Below, piece after piece: positions 1-12,776 of a stretch of DNA of 64,000 bases. Made by a program: the position numbers and the translations under genes. Numbering within the stretch: position 1 is the stretch's first letter; the number at the start of each line of letters is the position of its first letter. Origin of the DNA: Glandiceps talaboti (taxonomy: Eukaryota; Hemichordata; Enteropneusta; Spengelidae). A model generated the notes under the pieces. The model saw only the letters and a list, made by a program, of their open reading frames with translations. It was not told where the DNA came from and did not search any database. The stretch spans positions 2,638,501-2,702,500 of the forward strand of contig NC_135568.1 in NCBI RefSeq assembly GCF_964340395.1, given 5' to 3'.

Positions 1-833
1 TAGATAGACAGACAGACAGACATACTGGCGTCATTGTTGAACTTCATTTTCGCACTTCTAACCAAATTTCGAAAACTGTCACGCCTCCAGTGATAATAGC
101 ATTGTATTTACTACTGAGATGTTGATAAGATGACAAAAAAATGTACTCCGGTTTATTGTAGTATTTTGATGTGTTTACCATCATCACAGCAACATGTTAA
201 TAAGGTTGGAACTGCATACCATTATGTTTTTACAATATATACAGTTTTCATCATGGTTTACATCATATATGAACGTGCGATGTGAACATTCGTTTAATGG
301 GGGAGGGGGGGGGGCTGTCCTAAAAGAACGATGTTCGTTTATTGAGCTTGTGCGACAGTGTACGATAGTACCTTTAGGTCACTCATATTTTCCTTGGCTG
401 GACGAAGAAAAATAATGGGGAGTAACTTCTGATTATTGAGATATTTCTACCCGCTATTGTAATACTATTTCAAATTTCATTAATTTAGATATATTGTAAT
501 CGTTATCATCAGTTAAATGTATAATCATCATATCAAGTATTAGCAGATACAACTTCTCATATATCTATATATCTTTGTATAAAATATTTGCCTGCAGGTT
601 CCTGTATTAGTAGGTATCCCTTTAAGGTCAAACATATGATTGTCTTTTGTAAAAGTTATGATTTACAAATTAGAATTGAATTTATAGTTTACATAATTTA
701 TAGTTATATATCATATCTTTCAACGAGAATTTTAACCTGAGATACATTTATCGGCGATTTATGGTAGTTATTTATTCAGTATTCGTCTAATTCTGATATG
801 CATTGACATGTATTGCCAGCTTAATAGCATAAC

Positions 834-886
<53 letters not shown>

Positions 887-1278
887 GGTCAATGCTGTGT
901 GGTTATCAAACTACAAAGTGGTATAATAAGTTAGTATCATATTCAGCGAGAAAGATGTTCTTTCTGTACGAAAAAGGTTATGGTTTCCTGAAGTATTCAA
1001 ACAATATTGATCTCCCATGGTGTGCAGATTGTTATTCATATTAATTCAAGGCGATTACCTTAGAATCCTTGTCAGCCCGGAAATAGAAAAATACCTAACG
1101 ACAATGTCTAATTAGCCTGGAATCCATGATGATTGGGATTTTAAAACAAAATTTAAAATCCCAATCCACAGGGTATTGTGCAACTGGTTAGGTACGTGTC
1201 GATTGTCATGCTAGCGAAGCTATTGAGATGTATGTTTTAAGTGATTGTCTCGCACTAGTGAACACTATAAAATGAACC

Positions 1279-1282
<4 letters not shown>
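1..1282. other. Non-coding stretch with short repeats
   Basis: I see no gene here. The window opens inside a (GACA)n tract. A (TCTG)n array lies at 833-888 and explains the short Cys/Leu/Ser/Val ORF there. Around 370-430 is a segment (TTTAGGTCACTCAT, later GACGAAGAAAAA) that recurs in diverged form at about 38,540-38,620 and again in the other duplication arm, so it is probably part of a dispersed repeat. A 15-bp hairpin lies at 1131-1166. Confidence 0.6.
1131..1166. repeat. Perfect 15-bp inverted repeat (hairpin)
   Basis: The arm 1131-1145 (GATTGGGATTTTAAA) is the exact reverse complement of 1152-1166, with a 6-nt loop. It lies about 115 bp outside the (TA)n tract bordering the Penelope element. 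Role unknown. Confidence 0.7.

Positions 1283-1372
<90 letters not shown>
1283..1372. repeat. (TA)n microsatellite, about 90 bp
   Basis: An uninterrupted TA run directly abuts the 3' end of the minus-oriented Penelope-like copy. A similar tract at about 3515-3611 lies beyond the 3' end of the plus-oriented copy. Confidence 0.95.
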
Positions 1373-1374
<2 letters not shown>

Positions 1375-1406
1375 CAAAGTAGGTTGGTTGGAACTTGAGG
1401 TGCTTG

Positions 1407-1449
1407 GTTGTAACTCCGAGTTTCACGCTCAATGCGTTCATCAGACAAC
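1407..1449 (-). ncRNA. Type I hammerhead ribozyme, minus copy
   Basis: This is the reverse complement of the motif at 3378-3420, with identical core bases: CTGATGA, a stem II of ACGC/GCGT, GAAA, a very short stem III, then GTT followed by ACAAC. ACAAC pairs with the GTTGT that precedes CTGATGA. Hammerhead ribozymes are an established component of Penelope-like elements. Self-cleavage here is inferred, not shown. Confidence 0.85.
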
Positions 1450-1558
1450 TGTCAGCTACTCGTTGTGTTACTGTATTTATATGTGTAAGGTGTGAAAGAA
1501 TTTATTGACAGTTAATTGTGTATTGTTTCTATGCATATACAAGGGGTCCTCAGATTTG

Positions 1559-2200
1559 TCAGGTGATGTTACTTTTGAAGTTCGTTATGTAGAACTTGTT
1601 TTCGTGTCGGCACTTTGAGATGAGTTCAGATTTTTTGTTGAGAAGTGTTTGTTTGTCGGCGTTGAGGATGCAGAGTTTTTCAGTTAGGCAGAGGTCGCAT
1701 CGTTTGGTTTCGTTACTGTATGGGCGTGCTCTCTGTGATATAGACCAGTCTACTTTGAACGTTTTTTTATTTCTTTTCAGCTGCCAGATGTATTTCGAAA
1801 GTTCAGTGCTATTTGCGTATTTTTCGTGTCTGAAGGTTAGGTTGTGGTTATTGTATCTTTGTTTGAAGGCATGTTCAGTCAGGCCGATGTACAGTTTGGG
1901 GGGTTGGTTGCATTCCTCTCTTTTTACTTCTGCGTTGTAGATTATACTGGTGGTCAGGCAGCTTTCCTGTAGGGGGCATGTACTTTTGTTTCGGCAGTTG
2001 CAGGATTTCTCTTTGGTCGTTGTATTGTTGTTCGCGATTTTGTTGTTATGTGTTTTGATGATGTTGGCGACGTTTGGCATGCAGCTGTAACTGACTTTCA
2101 TTGTGTTTTGGTTGAAGATCTTGTGTAGGGTTGATTTCTTTGGGAAATGTTTCCTGATGAGTTTTAGAAATATTCCCCCAATGCTTGTTCTGACGTGGAT
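1559..2200 (-). pseudogene. Penelope-like RT C-terminus plus GIY-YIG endonuclease, truncated copy
   Basis: This frame, open from the head-to-head junction, starts near the end of the reverse transcriptase (motif VRTSIGGIF). It continues through a Cys-rich linker (CNCRNKSTC) into a GIY-YIG endonuclease with LYIGLTEHAFKQRY and the downstream glutamate in STELSKYIW. It ends naturally at KSNIT. It is 5'-truncated, so it cannot make a full RT, but the endonuclease frame is intact. The A-run corresponding to 3146-3151 of the plus copy has five bases here and stays in frame, so this copy shows the intact C-terminus. An internal Met lies at 2101. Confidence 0.85.
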
Positions 2201-2204
2201 ATAT

Positions 2205-3201
2205 ATACAACACCTCGGGAAGAAAAGCTGATCAAATTAGGAAACACATGAATAAAACATTTCAGGAACTCGGCCTTAAAATCACCGCCCAAACCAATCA
2301 GAAAATAACGAATTTCCTGGACATCACACTCGACTTAAACACTGGAAAACACTACCCCTACCGAAAACCAAACGATCGACCAGTATATATCCACAAGCAA
2401 TCCAACCACCCACCAAACATCACCAAGAACCTACCCGCATCGATAAGCAGACGTTTAACCACCATCTCGTATGATGCTGAAATCTTCAAACAGTCAGCAC
2501 CATTGTACTACAACGCACTGAAGGACAGCGGTTACACAGAGAAAATATCCTACACTAACAACCCACAAGCAACTAGAAAAAGAACCCGCCAGCGTAACAT
2601 CATCTGGTTCAACCCACCATTCAGCTCTAACGTCAGAACAAGCATTGGGGGAATATTTCTAAAACTCATCAGGAAACATTTCCCAAAGAAATCAACCCTA
2701 CACAAGATCTTCAACCAAAACACAATGAAAGTCAGTTACAGCTGCATGCCAAACGTCGCCAACATCATCAAAACACATAACAACAAAATCGCGAACAACA
2801 ATACAACGACCAAAGAGAAATCCTGCAACTGCCGAAACAAAAGTACATGCCCCCTACAGGAAAGCTGCCTGACCACCAGTATAATCTACAACGCAGAAGT
2901 AAAAAGAGAGGAATGCAACCAACCCCCCAAACTGTACATCGGCCTGACTGAACATGCCTTCAAACAAAGATACAATAACCACAACCTAACCTTCAGACAC
3001 GAAAAATACGCAAATAGCACTGAACTTTCGAAATACATCTGGCAGCTGAAAAGAAATAAAAAAACGTTCAAAGTAGACTGGTCTATATCACAGAGAGCAC
3101 GCCCATACAGTAACGAAACCAAACGATGCGACCTCTGCCTAACTGAAAAAACTCTGCATCCTCAACGCCGACAAACAAACACTTCTCAACAAAAAATCTG
3201 A
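2205..3201 (+). pseudogene. Penelope-like reverse transcriptase/GIY-YIG fragment, frameshifted
   Basis: The frame is open from the junction, upstream of the first Met at 2248 (RKADQIRKHMNKTFQELGLK), so the Met is not a true start. It covers the RT C-terminal part (NFLDITLDLNTGKHYPY; NPPFSSNVRTSIGG), the Cys-rich linker and the GIY-YIG endonuclease (LYIGLTEHAFKQRY). The RT catalytic palm is absent. An A-run of six bases at 3146-3151, against five in the minus copy, shifts the frame and replaces the natural C-terminus with a short unrelated tail ending at 3201. In a living element this protein copies element RNA and nicks the target DNA. Confidence 0.85.
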
Positions 3202-3377
3202 ACTCATCTCAAAGTGCCGACACGAAAACAAGTTCTACATAACGAACTTCAAAAGTAACATCACCTGACAAATCTGAGGACCCCTTGTATATGCATAGAA
3301 ACAATACACAATTAACTGTCAATAAATTCTTTCACACCTTACACATATAAATACAGTAACACAACGAGTAGCTGACA

Positions 3378-3420
3378 GTTGTCTGATGAACGCATTGAGC
3401 GTGAAACTCGGAGTTACAAC
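3378..3420 (+). ncRNA. Type I hammerhead ribozyme, plus copy
   Basis: The core is CTGATGA (3383-3389), stem II ACGC (3390-3393) with GCGT (3399-3402) and loop ATTGA, then GAAA (3403-3406). A short stem III follows (ACT with AGT, loop CGG) and ends in GTT at 3413-3415. The next bases ACAAC (3416-3420) pair with GTTGT (3378-3382) to form open stem I. Cleavage is predicted after 3415. The minimal stem III matches the kind of hammerhead described in Penelope-like retroelements. Both copies are intact. Confidence 0.88.
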
Positions 3421-3512
3421 CAAGCACCTCAAGTTCCAACCAACCTACTTTGATTATTCCCGCCCTGCTTACCCAAGCATCGAGCACTCTATTCTACGAG
3501 TTTGATACTATT

Positions 3513-3612
<100 letters not shown>

Positions 3613-3818
3613 CATTGATGGTCAAAACGGATATAGTGTGAATATAGAATTGATGTGACATTTCAATAAACACATCAAAATCCTACTTAAATTTTGAATG
3701 AACAGTCATAGTCAGATGCCCTGAATCAGATACAGCAGAAAAAAGTAAGCTGTACAGAAAAACTGTTGCTTGTGTCTGTCCCTTGTAGAGGGTGATGTAT
3801 ACATTGTAAATACAATTG

Positions 3819-3819
<1 letters not shown>

Positions 3820-3894
<75 letters not shown>
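3820..3894. repeat. (GT)n microsatellite
   Basis: About 37 GT units. They generate spurious Cys-Val and Thr-His ORFs on the two strands. Confidence 0.95.
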
Positions 3895-3895
<1 letters not shown>

Positions 3896-4275
3896 TTACA
3901 GGGGGTGATTCATTGCTTATGTCTGTCTCTTGCAGAGGGTGATTTATATACATTGTAATCTGCACGGTAAAGTCCTCAGTGGTGTAGAGTAATAGTATGG
4001 CACATGATTTTGACTGTCAAAATTTTGACAGGGGCGTGCGCTGTCTTTCATGTTATATAAACCACCCTTTACATAATAGAGACACATGCAACAATTGTAT
4101 TACGATGTATATGAATCACCATTTGCAAGAGACAGGCACAAGAAGCGATTCTATCCGTTATGACTACATAACTTACTTTCTTCTACTGTAATCCACTGCA
4201 AAAATGACCTCGGAGCGGCGCTATTGTATCTTAAATTGAATTTTTTTAGACTTTCGACGATACAGGTAAAAGCTT

Positions 4276-4855
4276 TTAAGGAGCCTCCAGTAACTACGAG
4301 TGAGGGGAGCCGGGGGAAAATCACGCCCGGTCTGTCACTTAAAATGTTACCCTCCCCTAGTCTGCTTTGATAAAAAGTTACCCTCCCCCTGTTCAAATAT
4401 TTTAATATAAATCTTTTTAAAACCGGTGTAGTTGTTAGAGCTCAAGATAAGTAGTTTATAGGAGGAACTGAAAAGCAAAAACTCCATAAAGACTAGATTG
4501 GTGCCAAACGCTAGGTCAGTTCTACAACATTATCCCCAATATCTTGCAACACGGTTTCCGCTTTACTTCTGTGAAACCCACTCTTCCCTTCACACCACAA
4601 CCTATAGTTACTTCACTACATTTCACCGATACGATATATTACTTTATAATGGTGGCAGTCGTGGGATGTGATAGCAGTAGGATCTGGAACCAGTGGCAGC
4701 GATAGAATCACAAAATAATGGTAAGTTAGATAGAAAATGAGTCAAAGTAAGGTATGACCCACCCCTAATTTCCATTTTCTAAAATATTACCCTCCCCGAT
4801 GACAGATTTGTAAAAGTGACCCCAATTCCCCAGACCCCTTGTAACTACCGGCCAT
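4276..4855. mobile_element. Possible MITE with imperfect terminal inverted repeats
   Basis: The left end (CCAGTAACTACGAGTGAGGG then G-rich) and right end (C-rich then CCCTTGTAACTACCGG) are imperfect inverted repeats. Inside each end is a TTACCCTCCCC block (near 4350, 4378 and 4787). There is no ORF of transposase type. The ends are approximate, and I could not confirm a target-site duplication. Confidence 0.35.
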
Positions 4856-5588
4856 AGAACTCTCAATTGTATTCTATACAGATGTGTTGTGCAATTTCTC
4901 TAGTTTGTCAATTTCTGTATATGTATGGTATACTTTGACAAATTCATTCTTTCTATAGCAAAAAAACAAACAAACAAAAAACCCCAAAAAACTGAAGGGT
5001 CCCTTATAATGAAAAAAGAAAGATAGGTAAACTAGAATACATTTTATTTTCAGGGAAGTTTGGTCCCTTGCGCGTTTGTTTTTTTGTTTTCGTGACCCTA
5101 GGCATTACCGATGACTGTAGTTAATATAATAATGTTTTTAATACTAGTGGAAATGACCCATATTTTTTTATCATTTGTATCCGATGTTTTTAAATTTGTT
5201 ATCGATTCATGTTTCTAATCAATGCGTCCTATTTTACGTGTTACATGCCCATTTTAATTTCAATCATTTTAGCGATACTCAAAACGTCTTAGTAATGAAA
5301 GGAAACCAATTTTATCACAATATATCTAGCTATTATTTGTGACGGGAGTAGGCATATGGTAATATTTACCGAAGGCTATAGCATATGTTTACATCCTATT
5401 GTGGCATAGTAATCATATTCTATAGTTGTGACCTTCTAATGCAAATAGTCATGGTGATGAAGTTAACCTCGAAATGCTAATAGATTTAATGAAGAAACGA
5501 GGCGCGAAAAGGTAAAGGTTTATGAAACAGTTGTTCACAATTGATTAGTTTAGGAAGGTAAATTTTGATGAAATTTGATGTTAATAGG

Positions 5589-5656
5589 TCTGTATCTGTA
5601 TCTGTATCTGTATCTGTATCTGTATCTGTATCTGTATCTGTATCTGTATCTGTATC
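5589..5656. repeat. (TCTGTA)n hexanucleotide array
   Basis: About 11 units of a 6-bp repeat. The minus-strand ORF here reads Asp-Thr repeats and is not a gene. Confidence 0.95.
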
Positions 5657-6754
5657 ATTACGGTGTATATGTCGTGGGTAAGGTAATGCTAAGCACTGAA
5701 TGGAATCACTATGACATAAACCTACAAAACCTCTAAGGGCTAGGTCATATTGATAGGTGTGAGTGGGACTGAAATGTTTTTCGCTGAACGTTTTTCTCAA
5801 ATCTACCCTATTATACGTAATGGCACAAGTCAAAGTGCCCCCCCCCACCTTTGAATTAAGACATTATGCAGTTTACATTCTGATTCGCTTTTGTGTAAAA
5901 TATAACAAAGCAAGACTAGTCTCGCACCAGTTTGACCGTCACTTCAAAATGACCCCACAAAACGTCACGGGTGACACCCAACAGTTTAATATGAACGGCC
6001 CCTAACTTTTGACAAACATTGTTTTCATCTTGCACTGTACTTCGCCAACTCGATAAATAATCAACATCACCATGTTCCAAAGGACACAAGCAGTATACAG
6101 GCCCACTAAGTGTGGGCTTAAAAGGACTATTTAACTTAAAAGGACTATTTAACTTGGTGAATTTATAAAACAGTTTGATTGACAATGCTTTAGCTACTGA
6201 GACCCAGACTTCGATTAAGTCTCATTATCTCAGTTTGCTTTTATGCTTACTAATAGTGTCTACGTCATTTCAAGGGTGTATGAAACCCGTCATAAGTCTC
6301 TTTTGACAGTAGTCATCTACCTTGTACAAACCTGCTGACATAATTTATTCATAGTTTCATTATTCTTAATGGATATCATGAAGGTTGTTGGTAAGACATC
6401 TGCCCCAAAGGCACCATATTCAATTTCGGTCCTCATACTTCAAATTCACCCTTAGAGGCTTGCCATGATACTCTGTAACATGACCTTCTGTGTTACTAAG
6501 AAAAAAAACCTTAATCATCACTACATTAAAATTGATGAAGCTAGATATACCTTATGATTAGTTTTTGATATGTTCATATTAGTAATGATTGTTCTGATTA
6601 AGTTGACTGGTGAATCAGCCATATATCACTGAGTTTATATCTGTCATAAATTCTGTATATATGCAGCATACTGGTCGTTTTACGATGATGCGACATGAAG
6701 TAACATTACAATTTCATCAAAAGAAATACACATATACAGACTTACATGCTGTCA

Positions 6755-6861
<107 letters not shown>

Positions 6862-6931
6862 GTGTGTGTGTGAAATGTCTAAGCTGGAGTAAACAGTGCT
6901 CAATACATATATGTAGAGCGGTGTAAATAAC

Positions 6932-6948
6932 GCATGTATGTATGTATG

Positions 6949-6982
<34 letters not shown>

Positions 6983-7083
6983 TGTATGTATGTATGTATG
7001 TATGTATGCATGTATGCATGTATGCATGTATGTATGTATGTATGTATGTATGTATGTATGTATGTATGTATGTATGTATGTAT
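6932..7083. repeat. (TATG)n microsatellite with TGCA interruptions
   Basis: A tetranucleotide array with a few GCATG variants. It lies 70 bp from a (TA)n tract. Confidence 0.95.
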
Positions 7084-9840
7084 TTAGTGTGTAACATTTA
7101 TTCATTCTCTATGCAAAACCGCATGCACACATACAGACACACGCACAGGAAGTGATATAACCTTGACTTGTATGACATACAATTTCTACTCAATTTTCAC
7201 GACCCATACATGTCTATATATTCGTGTTTTCAATCATCTCAATTGGAATGATGTTAATTTTGATTATCGTCATGTTAGGAGATGTCAGTGGAATGTCAAA
7301 AGAAGAAAATTGTATTAAAAACTTGTTACGTAGAATGCAATAACCATCTTTATATATAGAAAGACTTCTGTATTCTAAAATCTTTAAATTAGTGAAAAAT
7401 CCCAGTCTGGATTAGCACAATAAAAGTTCGTAGACATCTAGGGTAAATGGCCGTAATAATTGAAGAACTCTAGATATAGCAAGGGGCATGTACAACATGT
7501 CAATTTACAATGAATCGATGAACCGAAGTAAAGAATCAGACTTTAAGCGGATTGCTTAGTGGAAACGGTCAAAATTGAAAATGCGCATCTTGAGCGCTTA
7601 AATAAGGTTATGCTTGCACGCAATTCAGTGATATGTTAGACAGGCTGGCACTCATGTCAGTAGTTGTATCATGATATGTAAAAGTACCGAAGTTTTGTTG
7701 ATCGTGTTGAAGTGTTACTGCATCTTTGTACGGTCTGTAGTCGATATAATATCATGGAATCACAATTTTTGATTTATCACGATGTTTCAAATGTTGGCAA
7801 TGGTTGCTTATACATTGCATTATTACTTTGTAATTAGAAACACTATGGCTTATAAAGAAAAGAAATTTGTGCAGTAGGAGTATGACGCACATGGGATATA
7901 TTTAATCATCACTCCGGGGTTCTGATGTTTTTTGAGCGTTAACATGACTTTCTTCCTACTGCAAAAGATTGCCTACAGTTCCCATGGTCTAACAAATAAC
8001 CTACTGTAACACTGACATATAAGATACCTTGATCCTCAGATCTTTTGTTTAGCATAATGAGACCTGAAGGCGGTCGTCCACGGTCATGTCATTTTGAAAT
8101 ATAAAGTTCTTAACGTTGAACTAACAAAATGAAAAGTAACTCTCCAGGTATGAACTATGGTATATATACTTACAAATATACATTCATTAGTAATAAATAT
8201 TATATTAAATTACCATAATTCTCGTAGCCATTGATCTATAAAAGCCAATCCTATGATCCTTGTACGGTGGCCGGCAAATAAGAAGGACGAGACGTCTTTG
8301 TACCGACAAATCCCTAATTGCATACAGTATTATATTTCTAAATTTCAGGAACGTGAACCGTCAAACTACTCTTGTTAAATAAGAGACCGTGTATGAAAAA
8401 AACAGGTCTGATATATATATTTGCCATAAGCTTTGAACTTTTCGGCAATAGATTTCCACAAACTGCTATCCCTTACATGAGATTCCTCTGACAATTATTT
8501 AAAGGAAACAAGAGATATAAAGTAATGGTACATGTTGTAAACCTACGAGTGTCATTGAAGTCAGTACAGGGTTAGATTTGGCAAGCTTCCCTTCTCATAC
8601 ATCATCCGCATTCACTCTCCCATTTGTACCTTTTTTCGAGCGAGCGAATGTTAGCTAGCTAGTGGTTTGTTTACTTTTTCGACACGTTCAACGGTGATAG
8701 CTTTTCCAATGACAAGACGCATGTTATTTATAATACGGCTACGCTCTTTTTCTGGATCAGATTTTACAAACGATTGAAATTTAGTAAACAATGGAAATTG
8801 CTCACATGCAAATCATAAAGTGGTTAGGTAATGTATTTTCGGCTTTCAGAGTTTTCCATAACCATAATAATGTCACTTTTAAGCTATAGCTTTCAATTAC
8901 CGTACTCAGAGCTCTTTCCATGAGGCTAAAGTAAAGAGAAACAAAGACTTGGGTGATCTTGTCCTAGCTACTTTGGTTTACGTAAAATGTCATTTTCACC
9001 ACAGCGACTGTACATATAATAGTTCGACTTCTCTAAAAGTGATGATTAGCAACATAGGTTGAGCGATGGTGCATATGTTGTGTTCTTGACCTATGTATAT
9101 TATCGTCGTCACACGCTCTACCTTTAAATGTATGGAACCTACCAAACAATATCATGGAAAGAAAAGTAGGTGAATGACTTATCGAACTTTAACGACTGAA
9201 ACTATCCCTTCAGTTGCAAATAATGCTACTACTCTACCATATCAGTTTAATAGTGACGTCACGGTCTGAATATTAGTATTCGAGAAAGGTGAGACTCCAA
9301 TGAGATGTAATAAAGAATCGCGCAACATTGCTACTGTTAATGGACCACGCAACATTTCATCCCCAGGCAAATGTATTTGCACAATAGTATGATAAGAATT
9401 GCCAGTTTGTCCTTTAGTGGCAGGCTTTTAACGATTTCATAAATATAGTATGTATGGATCTAAAATGGAAACCTTCTACTGGATGATATAACCAGATATA
9501 AACTTAATGCCTCTCGTAAGATTTAAATAAATTGGTTTCTGATTAGATTAGGAATACTCACAAGTAAAAATTTAAATCTAACTTACTATGATAATAAACT
9601 CATTTTTATTCCAGTAATACTCACATCTGTGTATACATCAAGTATTGTTTGACTCTATTTAGTGTCCTTCAATCAAAGTATACTTGCGCTGGATCTCATT
9701 TTTTTTCTATAGTGATCATATGAAAGATTTAGAAATAAAAGTATTTCTTAAACTTTGGGTTCTGGAGAGTCATTTAATCATTTCACATCACATACATTTC
9801 ATTTGATTGTCAAGAAACATCAAATTAAATGTTTTGTTTT

Positions 9841-12197
9841 TGTATTACATAATGCTATCAGTGGTACACCGCTGTATTACATTATGCTATCAGTGGTACG
9901 CCACTGTATTACATAATGCTATCAGTGGTACACCGCTGTATTACATTATGCTATCAGTGGTACGCCACTGTATTACATAATGCTAGCAGTGGTACACCAC
10001 TGTATTACATTATGCTATCAGTGATACACCACTGTATTACATAATGCTAGCAGTGGTACATCGTTGTATTACATAATGCTAGCAGTGGTACACCGTTGTA
10101 TTACATAATGCCATCAGTGGTACGCCACTGTATTACATTATGCTATCAGTGGTACGCCACTGTATTACATTATACTAGCAGTGGTACGCCACTGTATTAC
10201 ATAATGCTAGCAGTGGTACACCACTGTATTACATTATGCTATCAGTGGTACGCCACTGTATTACATTATACTAGCAGTGGTACACCGTTGTATTACATTA
10301 TGCTATCAGTGGTACACCGTTGTATTACATTATGCTATCAGTGGTACGCCACTGTATTACATTATGCTATCAGTGGTACGCCACTGTATTACATTATACT
10401 AGCAATGGTACGCCACTGTATTACATAATGCTAGCAGTGGTACACCACTGTATTACATTATGCTATCAGTGGTACGCCACTGTATTACATTATACTAGCA
10501 GTGGTACACCACTGTATTACATTATGCTATCAGTGATACACCACTGTATTACATAATGCTAGCAGTGGTACACCGTTGTATTACATTATGCTATCAGTGA
10601 TACACCACTGTATTACATAATGCTAGCAGTGGTACACCGTTGTATTACATTATGCTATCAGTGATACACCACTGTATTACATAATGCTAGCAGTGGTACA
10701 CCGTTGTATTACATAATGCTAGCAGTGGTACACCGTTGTATTACATAATGCTAGCAGTGGTACATCGTTGTATTACATTATGCTAGCAGTGGTACATCAC
10801 TGTATTACATTATGCTATCAGTGGTACGCCACTGTATTACATTATGCTATCAGTGGTACACCGTTGTATTACATTATGCTATCAGTGGTACACCGTTGTA
10901 TTACATTATGCTATCAGTGGTACATCACTGTATTACATTATGCTAGCAGTGGTACACCACTGTATTACATTATGCTAGCAGTGTTACACCGTTGTATTAC
11001 ATTATGCTATCAGTGTTACACCGTTGTATTACATTATGCTATCAGTGGTACATCGTTGTATTACATTATGCTAGCAGTGGTACACCACTGTATTACATTA
11101 TGCTATCAGTGGTACATCACTGTATTACATTATGCTATCAGTGATACATCGTTGTATTACATTATGCTATCAGTGTTACACCGTTGTATTACATTATGCT
11201 ATCAGTGGTACATCGTTGTATTACATTATGCTAGCAGTGGTACACCGCTGTATTACATTATGCTAGCAGTGGTACACCGTTGTATTACATTATGCTAGCA
11301 GTGATACATCGCTGTATTACATTATGCTAGCAGTGGTACACCGTTGTATTACATTATGCTAGCAGTGATACATCGCTGTATTACATTATGCTATCAGTGG
11401 TACACCGCTGTATTACATAATGCTAGCAGTGGTACATCGTTGTATTACATTATGCTATCAGTGGTACATCGTTGTATTACATTATGCTATCAGTGTTACA
11501 CCGTTGTATTACATTATGCTAGCAGTGATACATCGCTGTATTACATTATGCTATCAGTGGTACATCGTTGTATTACATTATGCTATCAGTGGTACATCGT
11601 TGTATTACATTATGCTAGCAGTGGTACACCGCTGTATTACATTATGCTAGCAGTGGTACACCGTTGTATTACATTATGCTAGCAGTGATACATCGCTGTA
11701 TTACATTATGCTATCAGTGGTACACCGCTGTATTACATAATGCTAGCAGTGGTACACCGTTGTATTACATAATGCTAGCAGTGGTACGCCACTGTATTAC
11801 ATTATGCTATCAGTGGTACACCGTTGTATTACATTATGCTATCAGTGTTACACCGTTGTATTACATAATGCTAGCAGTGGTACACCGCTGTATTACATTA
11901 TGCTATCAGTGGTACACCGCTGTATTACATTATGCTAGCAGTGGTACACCGCTGTATTACATTATGCTAGCAGTGATACACCGTTGTATTACATTATGCT
12001 AGCAGTGATACATCGCTGTATTACATTATGCTAGCAGTGGTACACCACTGTATTACATTATGCTAGCAGTGGTACATCGTTGTATTACATTATGCTAGCA
12101 GTGATACATCGCTGTATTACATTATGCTATCAGTGGTACACCGCTGTATTACATAATGCTAGCAGTGGTACACCGTTGTATTACATTATGCTAGCAG
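9841..12197. repeat. 32-bp minisatellite, 73 units plus a partial unit
   Basis: The unit is TGTATTACAT, A or T, ATGC, then TATCAG or TAGCAG, TGGTAC and a variable five-base end. Checks at 9841, 10,097, 10,993, 12,145 and 12,177 all fall on exact multiples of 32, so there is no net indel between these points. Only substitutions distinguish units. Bases 19-32 plus the first two of the next unit form a potential 6-bp stem (CAGTGG with CCACTG) over a TACR loop. The variants on the 3' arm are A/G or C/T changes that keep Watson-Crick or G-U pairing in a plus-sense RNA. Because 96 bp reads through all three frames, the array creates long spurious ORFs. Confidence 0.93.
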
Positions 12198-12539
12198 AAC
12201 AACTGCCTACTCGAAAGTAATCAATATTGTTGCAGCGTGATCGAAAGTATATTTATGAAAAGTTTACATTGATTAAGAAAGTGATATTCACGTAAATTGT
12301 TAAATTCATATTTATTAGTCTCATTAGAACTATTATCAAGCAACCAAATGAGTTTAATTGTTCCGCGAAGTTGGCATACAGTTTCATTTCATTTAGATAA
12401 GTAGTAATTAACATACAACATACAATCGTTCAACATTTGCAAAAGGTATGCTTTGAGACAAATTCCATAATGATCACGCAGTTTGTAACGCAAAGAACAG
12501 GCTCATGCACGATTCATTTGATTGAGGTATAGATTTACA

Positions 12540-12734
12540 GATGGTATAGACAGAATTTTTTGTAAATTATGCTAATTAACCTAATTAGTATGCATAAAAA
12601 TAGAGTACATGCAGTACTTTTGATGCTATCAGCGCAAACTTATTCAGATACACAATTACAATTGTTAATAACTGACGATTAAGAACGCTAATTTGTATGG
12701 ACCATTTTCCATTGAAAAGCGTACATACACACAA

Positions 12735-12776
<42 letters not shown>

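Noticed and set aside
5763-6185. Overlapping ORFs on both strands
   Set aside because: No family resemblance, low-complexity C-run inside, and no splice or promoter signals.
9841-12197. Long ORFs (up to 176 codons) and a CRISPR-like look
   Set aside because: The 32-bp units are contiguous with no spacers, so it is not a CRISPR array. The ORFs arise because 96 bp cycles through three stop-free frames.
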